DNA of 64,000 nt from JAEUHM01 sp964538625 (GTDB lineage: Bacteria; Verrucomicrobiota; Verrucomicrobiia; Verrucomicrobiales; Verrucomicrobiaceae): positions 62,001-126,000 of the forward strand of contig CAZIGH010000007.1 of the NCBI GenBank assembly GCA_964538625.1. Reading direction: 5' to 3'. The notes beneath the pieces were generated by a model. That model ran no database searches, was not told the origin of the DNA, and saw only the letters and a list, made by a program, of their open reading frames with translations. The position numbers and the translations under genes are program-made. How positions within the stretch are numbered: the first letter of the stretch is position 1; each line of letters begins with the position of its first letter. Positions 54,451 to 62,440 of this stretch are shown in pieces.

Positions 54451-55149
54451 ATGAAACCCATCGTCCAAATCTCGCTCGACCTCACCCACATCGACGAAGC
54501 GCTCGAAACCGCAGCGCTCGCACTTCGTGCCGGGGTGGACTGGCTGGAGGCAGGCACACCCCTAATTCTGGCAGAGGGTCTGCACGGCGTGCGTGCTCTG
54601 CGAAAAGCCTTTCCCCAAGTTCCAATCGTCGCCGACCTCAAGACTATGGACGGTGGCTACCTCGAAGCTGAGATGATGGCAAAAGCCGGTGCCACCCACG
54701 TCGTCGTGATGGCACGTGCCCACGCTGAAACCGTTAAATGCGTCGTCAAGGCGGGAGCGGACTTCGGATGCAAGGTCATGGGTGACAACATGATCTGCGA
54801 GGACATGATCGCCGGGGCGAAGTGGCTGGAAGACTTGGGCTGTGACTACATCATCCACCACATCGGCTACGACGAACGCCGTGGTATCGCCGCAGCAGGC
54901 CACCGCATGCCCAGCCCCCTGGATCAACTTCGGGATGTCGTGCAAGCAGTGAAGGTACCCGTCCAGGCAGTGGGCGGCCTCACTCTGGAACAAGCCGTGC
55001 AGTGTCCTCAATACGGTGCACCACTGGTCGTTCTCGGTGCCCCCCTCACCATTGATGCAGACGCTTTCAAAACCGCAGACGGTGACCTCGAGTCCTCCCT
55101 GCGAATGATTTGTGAGGCAGTCCATGCCCAGACCGTTGCCACGTTCTAA
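54451..55149 (+). CDS. HUMPS-family decarboxylase/synthase (3-keto-L-gulonate-6-phosphate decarboxylase or hexulose-phosphate synthase type)
   Basis: A 232-residue TIM-barrel enzyme of the OMP decarboxylase suprafamily. The metal-site motif ADLKTMDGGYLEAEMMAKAGA is the D-x-K-x-x-D signature shared by 3-keto-L-gulonate-6-phosphate decarboxylase (UlaD/SgbH) and 3-hexulose-6-phosphate synthase; ISLDLTHIDEALETAALALRAG and GDNMICEDMIAGA agree. The C-terminal phosphate-binding Gly segment PVQAVGGLTLEQA is also present. Which of the two reactions it runs is uncertain. With the dehydrogenase and TIM-barrel isomerase following, a sugar-acid route like the ascorbate/gulonate one is the better fit. It is transcribed away from the AraC-type regulator. 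Confidence 0.85.
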   Translation: MKPIVQISLDLTHIDEALETAALALRAGVDWLEAGTPLILAEGLHGVRALRKAFPQVPIVADLKTMDGGYLEAEMMAKAGATHVVVMARAHAETVKCVVKAGADFGCKVMGDNMICEDMIAGAKWLEDLGCDYIIHHIGYDERRGIAAAGHRMPSPLDQLRDVVQAVKVPVQAVGGLTLEQAVQCPQYGAPLVVLGAPLTIDADAFKTADGDLESSLRMICEAVHAQTVATF

Positions 55150-55165
55150 CCTGTCCACCCCACTC

Positions 55166-56185
55166 ATGAACGCCGTCGTCAACTACGCTCCCGAAAAACA
55201 CTCCGTCGAACTCCGCGACATTCCAGAACCCACCATCGGCGGTGAGGACGTCCTGCTTGAAGTAGCCAACGTAGGCGTCTGCGGCTCGGACCTCCACCAA
55301 TGGACCGCAGACCACTCCTGGCCGGTGAACTACCCCGTGGTCCTGGGGCATGAGTTCGGCGGCACCATCGTCCAAATCGGAACCGACGTCGAGGGCTGGA
55401 AGGTGGGTGACCGCGTCGTTTCCGAAACAGCAGCCATCATCTCCAAAGACAACCCCATGACACGCCGGGGCCTCTACAACCTCGACAACACCCGCAAAGG
55501 CTTTGGTTACGGCGTGCATGGAGCCATGACCAGATACGTCCGTGTGCCCAGCCGCATCCTTCACCACGTGCCGGATCATCTGCCCTTTGAGCAGGCCTGC
55601 CTCACAGAACCCTGCTGCGTGGCCTACAATGCCGTCGTCAAAAACGCTCGCATCGAGCCGGGAGATCGAGTCGTTGTCTTGGGACCAGGCACCATCGGCA
55701 TTCTCTGCGCCGCCATGGCGCGTCTCTGCGGTGCGGAGGTGGCCATCGTCGGCCTCCCGCAGGACGCCCATCGCCTGGAGCTCGCCCGCCAGCACTACGG
55801 ATGCGAGGTCATCATTGGCGATGCAAAGGCGTGGGCCACCGCGCGCGACGGCCTTGGCTGCGATGGCGTAATCGACGCCGCAGGTGCCAGCATCACACTC
55901 AAGATTGCGCTGGACCTTGTGCGCCCCGCAGGCTGGATCTCTAAGGTCGGCTGGGGACCACAGCCTCTCGGCTTCAACATCGACCCCCTCGTTCAGAAAA
56001 ACATCACCCTGCAAGGAAGCTTCAGTCACAACTGGCCCATCTGGGAACGTGTCATCGCACTTCTCAGCAGCGGCCAGTTTGACGTCAAACCCATCATCGG
56101 AGGCGTCTGGCCCATCACTGAGTGGCACGAAGCCTTCGAGAAAATGCACAAAGGCGAAGTGGTGAAATCCGTCCTCAAACCCTAG
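55166..56185 (+). CDS. Medium-chain alcohol/polyol dehydrogenase (zinc-type, structural zinc lobe missing)
   Basis: A 339-residue NAD(P)-dependent dehydrogenase. The catalytic-zinc ligands are present (VGVCGSDLHQW and VLGHEFGG), the third in LTEPCCVAYNAV, and the Rossmann segment is VLGPGTIGILCAAMARL. The four-cysteine lobe that holds structural zinc in most relatives is replaced by ISKDNPMTRRGLYNLDN. Relatives include sorbitol and L-threonine dehydrogenases. It starts 16 bases after the HUMPS gene, in the same operon, so a phosphorylated or free sugar acid or polyol is the likely substrate; this is inference. Confidence 0.88.
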   Translation: MNAVVNYAPEKHSVELRDIPEPTIGGEDVLLEVANVGVCGSDLHQWTADHSWPVNYPVVLGHEFGGTIVQIGTDVEGWKVGDRVVSETAAIISKDNPMTRRGLYNLDNTRKGFGYGVHGAMTRYVRVPSRILHHVPDHLPFEQACLTEPCCVAYNAVVKNARIEPGDRVVVLGPGTIGILCAAMARLCGAEVAIVGLPQDAHRLELARQHYGCEVIIGDAKAWATARDGLGCDGVIDAAGASITLKIALDLVRPAGWISKVGWGPQPLGFNIDPLVQKNITLQGSFSHNWPIWERVIALLSSGQFDVKPIIGGVWPITEWHEAFEKMHKGEVVKSVLKP

Positions 56186-56187
56186 TC

Positions 56188-56211
56188 AAAGTGGCTTCGA
56201 CTCCAGACGAA
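56188..56211 (+). repeat. REP palindrome (degenerate)
   Basis: A copy of the local REP element in forward orientation: GTGGCTTCG then a stem with one mismatch, TTCGACT/AGACGAA. It starts 3 bases after the dehydrogenase stop and lies in the short gap before the isomerase gene. It is the leftmost and most decayed of eleven copies. Confidence 0.6.
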
Positions 56212-56231
56212 TCACCGAACTCCAACCCTCT

Positions 56232-57116
56232 ATGCCAAAGCTAGCCGCCTTCCCCAAAGCCTACATGCAAGCCCTCTGCAAAGACGGCTCCATGACCGTA
56301 TCCGAATGGATTCAGCTCGCTTCCACTCTCGGTGTACAGGGGGTCGAATGGTATGCGGGCTTCCTCGAAATGGCCGATGAGGAAAACTGGACGCGTTTTC
56401 GCAGCGAGGTGGAAGCTCATGGAATGGTCATTCCCATGATGTGCTGCTCGCCGGACTTCACCCATCCAGATGCCGCCTTCCGCGAAAAGGAAGTAGTCAA
56501 ACAAAAGCGCTGGATTGATATGACCCACACTCTCGGTGGAAGCTACTGCCGCGTACTCTCCGGACAAAAGCGGCCCGAGCTTTCCATCGAGGAAGGTGTC
56601 AAGCTCGCCGCAGAATCCATTCTCCAATGCCTGCCCTACGCCCAGGAGCGTGGCATCACTCTCATCCTGGAGAACCACTACAAAGACGACTTCTGGGAGT
56701 ATCCTGAGTTTGCGCAGAAGATGGACGTCTTCTGCAAGCTCGTGGACGCCGTGAATCACCCGAACTTCGGCGTGAACTACGATCCGTCCAACACCTACCT
56801 CGCCGGCGAGGACCCCATCGACCTGCTAAAGCGCGTTTCGCACCGCGTCGTCACCATGCACGCCAGCGACCGCTACCTTGCTGAAGGCACCATCGAAGAC
56901 CTCCGCAGAGAAGAAGGCGGCGCGCAGGGCTACGCCAAGCGTCTCCGCCATGGTGAAATCGGTAAGGGTCTCAATGACTACGACGCCATCTTTACTGAGC
57001 TGAAAAGCAAGGGCTTCGACGGCTGGATCAGCATCGAGGACGGCGTGGACGGCATCGTACAACTCCAGCGCAGTGTCGATTTCCTCAAACGCAAAATCGC
57101 CCAGCATTGGGCCTAG
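56232..57116 (+). CDS. Sugar phosphate isomerase/epimerase (xylose-isomerase-like TIM barrel)
   Basis: A 294-residue TIM-barrel protein. Metal-ligand blocks of the family are visible: GITLILENHYKDDFWEYPEF (Glu), NFGVNYDPSNTYLAGEDP (Asp), VVTMHASDRYL (His) and DGWISIEDGVDG (Glu). The protein ends inside the barrel pattern at LKRKIAQHWA. The group includes L-xylulose-5-phosphate 3-epimerase (UlaE) and hydroxypyruvate isomerase. With a UlaD-like enzyme two genes upstream, an UlaE-like step is a reasonable guess. A REP element lies directly before it and two directly after it. Confidence 0.88.
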   Translation: MPKLAAFPKAYMQALCKDGSMTVSEWIQLASTLGVQGVEWYAGFLEMADEENWTRFRSEVEAHGMVIPMMCCSPDFTHPDAAFREKEVVKQKRWIDMTHTLGGSYCRVLSGQKRPELSIEEGVKLAAESILQCLPYAQERGITLILENHYKDDFWEYPEFAQKMDVFCKLVDAVNHPNFGVNYDPSNTYLAGEDPIDLLKRVSHRVVTMHASDRYLAEGTIEDLRREEGGAQGYAKRLRHGEIGKGLNDYDAIFTELKSKGFDGWISIEDGVDGIVQLQRSVDFLKRKIAQHWA

Positions 57117-57118
57117 AG

Positions 57119-57142
57119 AAAGTGGCTTCGGCTTCAGCCGAA
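57119..57142 (+). repeat. REP palindrome
   Basis: Forward copy: AAAGTGGC followed by the stem TTCGGCT/AGCCGAA with a 2-base loop (57127-57142). It starts 2 bases after the isomerase stop. Confidence 0.85.
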
Positions 57143-57146
57143 TCAG

Positions 57147-57173
57147 AAAAGTGTTTTCGGCTTTAGCCGAAAA
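57147..57173 (+). repeat. REP palindrome (variant head)
   Basis: Forward copy in which GTGGC is replaced by GTG, extending the stem to TTTTCGGCT/AGCCGAAAA (9 pairs, loop TT). It follows the previous copy by 4 bases, making a tandem before the RAYT gene. Confidence 0.8.
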
Positions 57174-57190
57174 TCATCTACTCAAAGACC

Positions 57191-57937
57191 ATGAATGCCA
57201 ACTCACCCGAGACTCCAAACGAAGAACCTTCGGCTAAAGCCGAAGCCACTTTGAAGGCCACTTTCTTTCGCCCCCACGACGAGCTGCGCATCCATCACGG
57301 CAATCTCCCGCACTGGCGGCAAGCCCATGTCACCTACTTCGTCACCACCCGCCTCGCCGATTCGATGCCGCGGGAAATTCTCCGCGAATGGCAGAACCGT
57401 CGAGATGCATGGCTCCACGCTCATGGCTTGCAAAAGCCCTCCGACATTCACCAACTTACCGAAGATCAGCAGCACGAGTTCCACGCCACCTTCACCAAAG
57501 AATGGCACCAATGGCTCGATGCTGGTTATGGCGAGTGCCTTCTTCGACGCTCCGATGTCCGCGACATCCTCATTGGTCGTCTTTGTGCGGAGCCTTCGCT
57601 CGACGCTTGGGTCATCATGCCAAACCATCTCCATGCCCTCGTCGCTCCGGAAGGTCAGACACTCGGTGATGCGCTGCAAAGCTGGAAGGGCGGCAGTGCT
57701 TTCGAAATCAACCGCTTGCTCCGACGCAGCGGGCCTCTTTGGCAAAAGGAGCCGTATGATCACATCGTGAGGTCCGAGGCACAGTTTCAGCATTACCGGC
57801 GCTACATCGCTGAGAATCCCATCAAGGCTGGTTTGGAGCCGCACGAGTATGCCGTCGGACTGGGCAAGCAGCAGTTCAAAGTGGCTTCGGCTTTAGCCGA
57901 AGTTCTTCAAAGATCACCCCAAAACCTAAATGACTGA
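57191..57937 (+). CDS. REP-associated tyrosine transposase (RAYT, IS200-like Y1 domain)
   Basis: A 248-residue single-domain HUH nuclease. HLH at 146-148 (VIMPNHLHALVAPEG) is the HUH metal site, and the catalytic Tyr is in YRRYIAENPIKAGL (Tyr202 or Tyr205). Family blocks HWRQAHVTYFVTTRLADS, SWKGGSAFEINRLL and GPLWQKEPYDHIVRSE agree with RAYTs, which are thought to move or maintain REP elements. Eleven REPs surround it. Unusually, its own reading frame contains two: one encodes SAKAEATLK near the N-terminus (57229-57252), another KVASALAEV near the C-terminus (57878-57901). Both lie outside the nuclease domain. Confidence 0.9.
   Translation: MNANSPETPNEEPSAKAEATLKATFFRPHDELRIHHGNLPHWRQAHVTYFVTTRLADSMPREILREWQNRRDAWLHAHGLQKPSDIHQLTEDQQHEFHATFTKEWHQWLDAGYGECLLRRSDVRDILIGRLCAEPSLDAWVIMPNHLHALVAPEGQTLGDALQSWKGGSAFEINRLLRRSGPLWQKEPYDHIVRSEAQFQHYRRYIAENPIKAGLEPHEYAVGLGKQQFKVASALAEVLQRSPQNLND
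57229..57252 (-). repeat. REP palindrome inside the RAYT gene (5' end)
   Basis: Reverse copy TTCGGCTAAAGCCGAA followed by GCCACTTT, within codons 13-21 of the RAYT gene. It keeps the frame and adds a peptide ahead of the conserved domain. Confidence 0.85.
57878..57901 (+). repeat. REP palindrome inside the RAYT gene (3' end)
   Basis: Forward copy AAAGTGGCTTCGGCTTTAG plus CCGAA near the RAYT C-terminus, after the conserved Tyr block. It mirrors the reverse copy at the other end of the gene. Confidence 0.85.
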
Positions 57938-58160
57938 CACCATGCTCAAGTCAACTACCCCAGATGCGGCTAAAGCCGCAGCCACTTTCTTCACCCGCCG
58001 CGAAGCGCTCCTGAACGCAGTCAAAGGCACCGTCGCCGCCGCCGTGGCAACGCCGATTATCGTTCACCCAGCGCCTCAGGTTTTGGCTAAAGCCGAAACC
58101 ACTTTTGTGCCTGAAAACGATTACCCCTTCTTCGGCGGCGAGCTGCCAGAGGGCTATTGA
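57930..58160 (+). CDS. Small protein with Tat-like leader, largely built of REP-encoded segments
   Basis: A 76-residue frame starting 8 bases inside the RAYT stop. It has a Tat-like pattern (TRREALLNAVKGTVAAAVATP) and a short acidic tail ending FFGGELPEGY. Two REPs lie in frame: 57965-57988 gives AAKAAATFF and 58081-58106 gives LAKAETTF. I do not recognise a family; the leader plus short tail resembles small Tat-exported subunits. It could be a real gene invaded by REPs or a chance frame. The clean Arg-Arg leader and the lack of stops favour a real protein, weakly. Confidence 0.5.
   Translation: MTDTMLKSTTPDAAKAAATFFTRREALLNAVKGTVAAAVATPIIVHPAPQVLAKAETTFVPENDYPFFGGELPEGY
57965..57988 (-). 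repeat. REP palindrome, TGCGGC class, inside the small gene
   Basis: Reverse copy TGCGGCTAAAGCCGCA then GCCACTTT. The stem head is TGCGGC rather than TTCGGC, a second class that in this window occurs only in reverse orientation. Confidence 0.85.
58081..58106 (-). repeat. REP palindrome (degenerate) inside the small gene
   Basis: Reverse copy TTTTGGCTAAAGCCGAA then ACCACTTTT, with one G-T type change in the stem. It lies in frame in the small Tat-like gene. Confidence 0.7.
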
Positions 58161-58161
58161 A

Positions 58162-58224
58162 AAAGTGGCTTCGGCTTTAGCCGAATCATTCCAACCCAAG
58201 TGCGGCTAAAGCCGCATCCACTTT
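58162..58224. repeat. Paired REP unit (BIME-like), copy 1
   Basis: A forward TTCGGC-class REP (58162-58185) and a reverse TGCGGC-class REP (58201-58224) face each other across 15 bases (TCATTCCAACCCAAG). The 63-base unit recurs at 62943-63005 with the spacer start TCATTCCA conserved. It lies between the small gene and the oxidoreductase. Confidence 0.88.
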
Positions 58225-58231
58225 CCAAATC

Positions 58232-59890
58232 ATGAAATCCATCCTCACACTCCTCCTATCCCTCTCCACCGCCTTCGCTGCCGAGCAGGCGGATGTCATT
58301 GTCGTCACCGCCAATCCCGCCGGGGTCGCCGCTGCGGTGGCGGCGGCAAAAAGCGGCGCAAAGGTCATCGTGCTGGAAGAATCGGCCCACGTCGGAGGCA
58401 TCATCGCAGGCGGATTGACGAACACTGACATCCGCAAGCACGGCGCGGTCGGCGGCCTCTACAACGACTTCAAACGCCGCATCGTCGAGCACTACACCAC
58501 GACCTACGGCGCGGACTCGAAGCAGGTGAAGGTCTGCAAGGAAGGCAATCGCTTCGAGGCGCGCGTCGCGGAGAAAGTCTTTCGCGACATGCTCGCTGAG
58601 GAGAAGAACATCACGCTGCTTCAGCGGCATCGCGTCATCGCTGCTCGCGTGGTCGGCGCGGATGGCGTTGAGAAAGGTGCGGCTCCCGGGAAGCGAATCG
58701 ACGGCACTGCGCCAAAGGATTTCGGCCCCACCGTGAAGCTCGTCAGCATCACGGCGGAAGATTTGAGCAAACCCGGAACGCAGACGGAGTTTCGCGCCAC
58801 GACCTTCATCGACTGCACCTACGAGGGCGATCTCGCCGCGCTCGCGGGCGTGCCGTATCGTGTCGGACGCGAAAGCCGTGCGGACTTCGGCGAGCCACAC
58901 GCCGGGCACATTTATGTCCGCTTCAAGGACTACAACCCGCTGCCCGGCTCCACCGGCGCGGCGGACAACGGCATCCAGGCCTTCTGCTTCCGCTTCCATC
59001 TCACCAAGGACAAGGCGAACTCGGTGCCCATTGAAAAGCCGGAGGGTTACAACCGTGATGATTACAAGCACATCCTTGACGACATCAGGGCGGGCAAGAT
59101 CAAGCGGCTGCGCGATGCGATCCAGCTCTATGAGATGCCGAATGACAAGTGGGAGGTGAACAGCGAGCACAATGTCGCGGGTGGCGACGCGCCCAGCGAA
59201 TCGCTCGATCTTGCCGAGGAAAACTGGGGCTGGCCGGAGGCGGGACCGGAGGAACGGGCGCGCATCTTCAAACGCTACTGGACCCACAACGAAGGCCTGA
59301 TCTGGCTGCTCGGCAACGACCCCGAATGCCCGCAGGAACTGCGCGACGACGTGCAGCAGTGGGGCTTTCCCAAGGACGATTTCACCGACAACCGCCACCG
59401 TCCGCACCACATCTACGTGCGCCAGGGCCGCCGCATCTGGGGCGAATACACACTGAACCAGAACGACGCCAAGCCCATCTTCGAAACCGGCCTGCCGCGC
59501 CGTCAGCCCGACGGCATCGCCGTGGTGGAGTTCGAGTTCGACTCGCACAGCGTCAGCAAGTTCAACCCCGAGTATCCCGGCGTCCGTCCGGGTTACGTCT
59601 TCATCGCCCACGATCCCTTCCAGATTCCCTACCGCTCCGTAGTGCCCAAGTGCGTGGACGGCCTGCTCGTGCCGGTGGCGTGCAGCGCCACGCACATCGG
59701 CTACTCCGCGCTGCGCATGGAGCCGGTCTTCATGGCGCTCGGTGAGGCCTGCGGCATCGCTGCTATAAAGGCGCAGGCTTCGGGCGAGAATGTGCGAACT
59801 GTCGATGTGAGGTCTGTGCAGCGTGAGATCGTGAAACGCGGCGGTGTCATCCTCTACGAAAACACGGCCATTGTGCCGGAAGGACTTTGA
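58232..59890 (+). CDS. Exported FAD-dependent oxidoreductase
   Basis: A 552-residue exported protein (signal MKSILTLLLSLSTAFAA). The N-terminal dinucleotide-binding block VIVVTANPAGVAAAVAAAKSG (GxGxxG altered to TANPAG, as common in this family) is followed by VIVLEESAHVGGIIAGGL, then FIDCTYEGDLAALAGVPYRVGRES and CSATHIGYSALRMEPVFMALGEACGIAA, the blocks of the FAD_oxidored family found beside polysaccharide genes in Planctomycetes and Verrucomicrobia. Substrate unknown, possibly a sugar. It starts 7 bases after the paired REP unit. Codon use is richer in GCG and GCGC runs than in the genes before it. Confidence 0.87.
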   Translation: MKSILTLLLSLSTAFAAEQADVIVVTANPAGVAAAVAAAKSGAKVIVLEESAHVGGIIAGGLTNTDIRKHGAVGGLYNDFKRRIVEHYTTTYGADSKQVKVCKEGNRFEARVAEKVFRDMLAEEKNITLLQRHRVIAARVVGADGVEKGAAPGKRIDGTAPKDFGPTVKLVSITAEDLSKPGTQTEFRATTFIDCTYEGDLAALAGVPYRVGRESRADFGEPHAGHIYVRFKDYNPLPGSTGAADNGIQAFCFRFHLTKDKANSVPIEKPEGYNRDDYKHILDDIRAGKIKRLRDAIQLYEMPNDKWEVNSEHNVAGGDAPSESLDLAEENWGWPEAGPEERARIFKRYWTHNEGLIWLLGNDPECPQELRDDVQQWGFPKDDFTDNRHRPHHIYVRQGRRIWGEYTLNQNDAKPIFETGLPRRQPDGIAVVEFEFDSHSVSKFNPEYPGVRPGYVFIAHDPFQIPYRSVVPKCVDGLLVPVACSATHIGYSALRMEPVFMALGEACGIAAIKAQASGENVRTVDVRSVQREIVKRGGVILYENTAIVPEGL

Positions 59891-60105
59891 CCTGCGTCAA
59901 CCTTTCCAAGACAACGAACCCCGGTCGCGGCAAACGATCAGCGGAGTTCATGCCGGTGTCACTGATCTTCGCGCACAGGGGCCAAATCAACCGGTCAAGC
60001 GATCCCTCCAAACGGTGCTGGAAGGGCAATCAGAACGTGCTCCACCTGTTGCCTGTCCGCATTGTCAGGCCGCCTTACCTAAACGTTGCCCCGGATCGAA
60101 AGCTC
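59891..60105. other. Intergenic gap, nothing recognised
   Basis: These 215 bases stay open in the frame of the next gene but show no family pattern, no signal and no clear promoter or hairpin. I treat them as leader sequence. Confidence 0.4.
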
Positions 60106-61059
60106 ATGAACCGCCGCCATCTTCTTCAATCGCTTGCCCTAGCCCCGCTCACAGTCATGACAGCGGGTGCTGCTTACTCACCTATCCGGCGCAATGGAAA
60201 AGCACGCTTCACTCCGACGTTCAATGCGTATTCGTTTCTCGAGCAGCTCAACGCGAACCTCGCTGATCGAACGAAGGGCATCGATCTTTTTGGCGTGTGC
60301 GATTTCTGCGTGAAGCATGATATCGAGGCCGTGGATCTCACCGGTTACTTCTACCCAGGCTATCCGAAAGCGCCGTCGGACGACTACATCGCGCGCATCA
60401 AGCGCTACACGCACGATCGCGGCATCACGATCAGCGGCACGGGCGTGAAGAACGACTTCGCCACAGCGGACAAGGTGGTGCGCGCGGAGGGTGTCGCCGT
60501 GACGAAAGTGTGGATCGAGGTGGCCTCGCGGCTCGGGGCGCCGGTGGTGCGCGTGTTTGCCGGGCCGCAGCAAAAGAATCCAAAGGACTGGCAGAGCGCC
60601 GTCGGTGGTGCCTCGCGGGATGAGGTGGAGAAGTGGATGGCCGAGGCGCTGCGCGAGTGCGCGGAGCATGGAGAGAAGTTCGGTGTTATGGTCGCGGTGC
60701 AAAATCACGGCGACTTCCTCAGCACCGGCCCGGAGCACATCAGCCTGCTTCGGCGTGTGGATCACGCGTGGTGCGGCGCGCTCGTGGACACCGGCAAATA
60801 CTTCACCGACGATCCGTATGCCGATATCGCGATGATGGTGCCGCACGCGGTGAACTGGCAGATCAAGGAGACGCTCGGCAGCAGCCTCAAAACGCCACCC
60901 ACCGATTTCAAGAAGCTCGCCAAGATCATCCATGACGGCGGCTATCGCGGCTTCGTGCCGATCGAGACGCTCTCGATGGGGCGCAAGGACTACGATCCGG
61001 CCGTTGAAGTCGTGAAGGTGCTCGCGGCGATGCGTGAGGCGATCGCCGGGCTGAAGTGA
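60106..61059 (+). CDS. Exported sugar isomerase/epimerase-like TIM barrel
   Basis: A 317-residue protein. The leader MNRRHLLQSLALAPLTVMTAGA is Tat-like. The body is a xylose-isomerase-like TIM barrel: IDLFGVCDFCVKHDIEAVDLTGY, GEKFGVMVAVQNHGDFL (Glu replaced by Gln before the His-containing block), AWCGALVDTGKYFTDDPYADIA, VNWQIKETLG and YRGFVPIETLSMGRKDYDP (Glu). Exported members of this superfamily are frequent in this phylum and probably act on free sugars in the periplasm. It is probably transcribed with the oxidoreductase before it. Confidence 0.83.
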   Translation: MNRRHLLQSLALAPLTVMTAGAAYSPIRRNGKARFTPTFNAYSFLEQLNANLADRTKGIDLFGVCDFCVKHDIEAVDLTGYFYPGYPKAPSDDYIARIKRYTHDRGITISGTGVKNDFATADKVVRAEGVAVTKVWIEVASRLGAPVVRVFAGPQQKNPKDWQSAVGGASRDEVEKWMAEALRECAEHGEKFGVMVAVQNHGDFLSTGPEHISLLRRVDHAWCGALVDTGKYFTDDPYADIAMMVPHAVNWQIKETLGSSLKTPPTDFKKLAKIIHDGGYRGFVPIETLSMGRKDYDPAVEVVKVLAAMREAIAGLK

Positions 61060-61171
61060 TCCACTCCCTCGTTTTGATTTTCTGCCGGAAAGGCCGCCTT
61101 CTTCTTTCCTGCGTAACCTGCCGCGAAGCACCGGCGTTCTCCACTTCACTGGGCCCAATAACCCGAATCCT

Positions 61172-62440
61172 ATGATGCAACTTCGCCACCTTCTCCTATT
61201 CGCTGTCTTCGCTCTGCCCTCCTGCTCGCGCTCTGATGAGATCAAGGCTGCGCTCGCGGAATCGCTCTCCAAGGCAATGGTCGCAGATGACCTCGATGCG
61301 GTGCACGCTGTCGTGGCGAAGGCGAGGGCGAACCTCGGGGACAAGGCGGGCATCCCCGAAGTCGCGGACGATTTTCGCGCCGTGCCTGCGGATGCGACGA
61401 TGCTTTCACGCGATGAGGCGCAGCGCGGGTTCACACCGCATTTTGCGGTGCTGGAAAAGATGCGCTGGTGGAGCATCGGTGCGGACCCGGTGAAGCTCAA
61501 AGCACCGCTGCGTGGAGTCGCCTCGGTCGTCGCCGGCAATGCCGCCGCCGTGCGCGCGAAGCTCGATGGTGTGGACCGCAGTCTCGAGATGGCGAAGGAG
61601 GCGGCGGACTTTCTCATCTGGGCGCAGGAGCAGGCGGGCGCGGGCTGCTATCCGTTTCCCGCCGCGCGAGGCACGTCCGACGCGCGCGCAATGGAGGTGG
61701 CGACACGTTTCCTGGACAACGCGGAAAAGGCCGGCAAGCTCGGCGAGATCGTGCGCAACGGCTGGGCGTTCGAGGACATGGGCGACGGTGGCCTGCAGTT
61801 CGACAACGGCGAGTGCGGCGTGGCGATGTTCGATCTTTATGAAGTGACGAAGGACCCGCGCCATCTCGCGTCTGCGCGCAAGGCCGCAGACTGGGCGCTC
61901 GTGCGTCCGCTTTGCCCGAACTGGAACTACAACAGCTTCAGCGTGCGCCTGCTCGCCCGCGCCTTTGCCGCGACCGGCGACGCGAAGTATCTCGCTGCCG
62001 CAGTGCAAAAGGCCCGGCTCGGCGTCATCCCCGGCCAGCTCACCGACGGGCCGCGCGCGGGCCGCTGGATGGATGCGCACAAGGCTCGGCCCGCCTATCA
62101 CTACATCATGATGTGTGCGCTCGCGCAGCTCGCCGCCGTGATGCCGCCGGCGCACGAGCATCGCGCGGAAGTTTTGCGTGCGCTCTCGCTCGGACTCAAA
62201 GCGCGCAACACGGAAATGGTGGAGCGCGGCGTGATGAACAAGGACCACGCGATGGAGGCGCTGTTGCTCGTGCACAGCGCCTTCGGCGGCGACGCCGCCT
62301 TCATGCGCGAGACCAGGTCCGAAGACGCCCTGCGCTCGCTCGCGCTTCTCGTTTCCGCCGAAGCTCACCGCGGAAAGGCGCCGCTGGCTCCGGGGTCGTG
62401 GGGCAAATTCCTCGAACAAATCTTCACGATCGGACGATGA
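61172..62440 (+). CDS. Lipoprotein with alpha/alpha-toroid fold, function unknown
   Basis: A 422-residue protein. The leader ends ALPSCSRSDE, a probable lipidation cysteine. The body shows paired helices with repeated aromatic/Gly loops (EQAGAGCYPFPAARGTSDARA, WAFEDMGDGGLQFDNGECGVAMFDLYEV, RPLCPNWNYNSFSVRLLARAF, AHKARPAYHYIMMCALAQLA), the pattern of six-hairpin glycosidases and pectate-lyase-like toroids. I cannot name catalytic residues or a family. GC content and GCG codon use are strikingly high. Its stop overlaps the start of a small frame at 62437. Confidence 0.72.
   Translation: MMQLRHLLLFAVFALPSCSRSDEIKAALAESLSKAMVADDLDAVHAVVAKARANLGDKAGIPEVADDFRAVPADATMLSRDEAQRGFTPHFAVLEKMRWWSIGADPVKLKAPLRGVASVVAGNAAAVRAKLDGVDRSLEMAKEAADFLIWAQEQAGAGCYPFPAARGTSDARAMEVATRFLDNAEKAGKLGEIVRNGWAFEDMGDGGLQFDNGECGVAMFDLYEVTKDPRHLASARKAADWALVRPLCPNWNYNSFSVRLLARAFAATGDAKYLAAAVQKARLGVIPGQLTDGPRAGRWMDAHKARPAYHYIMMCALAQLAAVMPPAHEHRAEVLRALSLGLKARNTEMVERGVMNKDHAMEALLLVHSAFGGDAAFMRETRSEDALRSLALLVSAEAHRGKAPLAPGSWGKFLEQIFTIGR

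Noticed and set aside
55067..56149. A 360-codon minus-strand frame opposite the dehydrogenase
   Set aside because: The plus-strand gene has zinc ligands and a Rossmann motif; the antisense frame has no such features.
58256..59695. A 479-codon open frame on the minus strand opposite the FAD oxidoreductase
   Set aside because: It lies wholly antisense to a well-supported gene, has no family pattern, and long antisense frames are common in GC-rich coding DNA.
60178..61617. A 479-codon minus-strand frame across the isomerase and lipoprotein genes
   Set aside because: It is Arg- and Ser-rich, shows no recognisable domain, and overlaps two supported genes.
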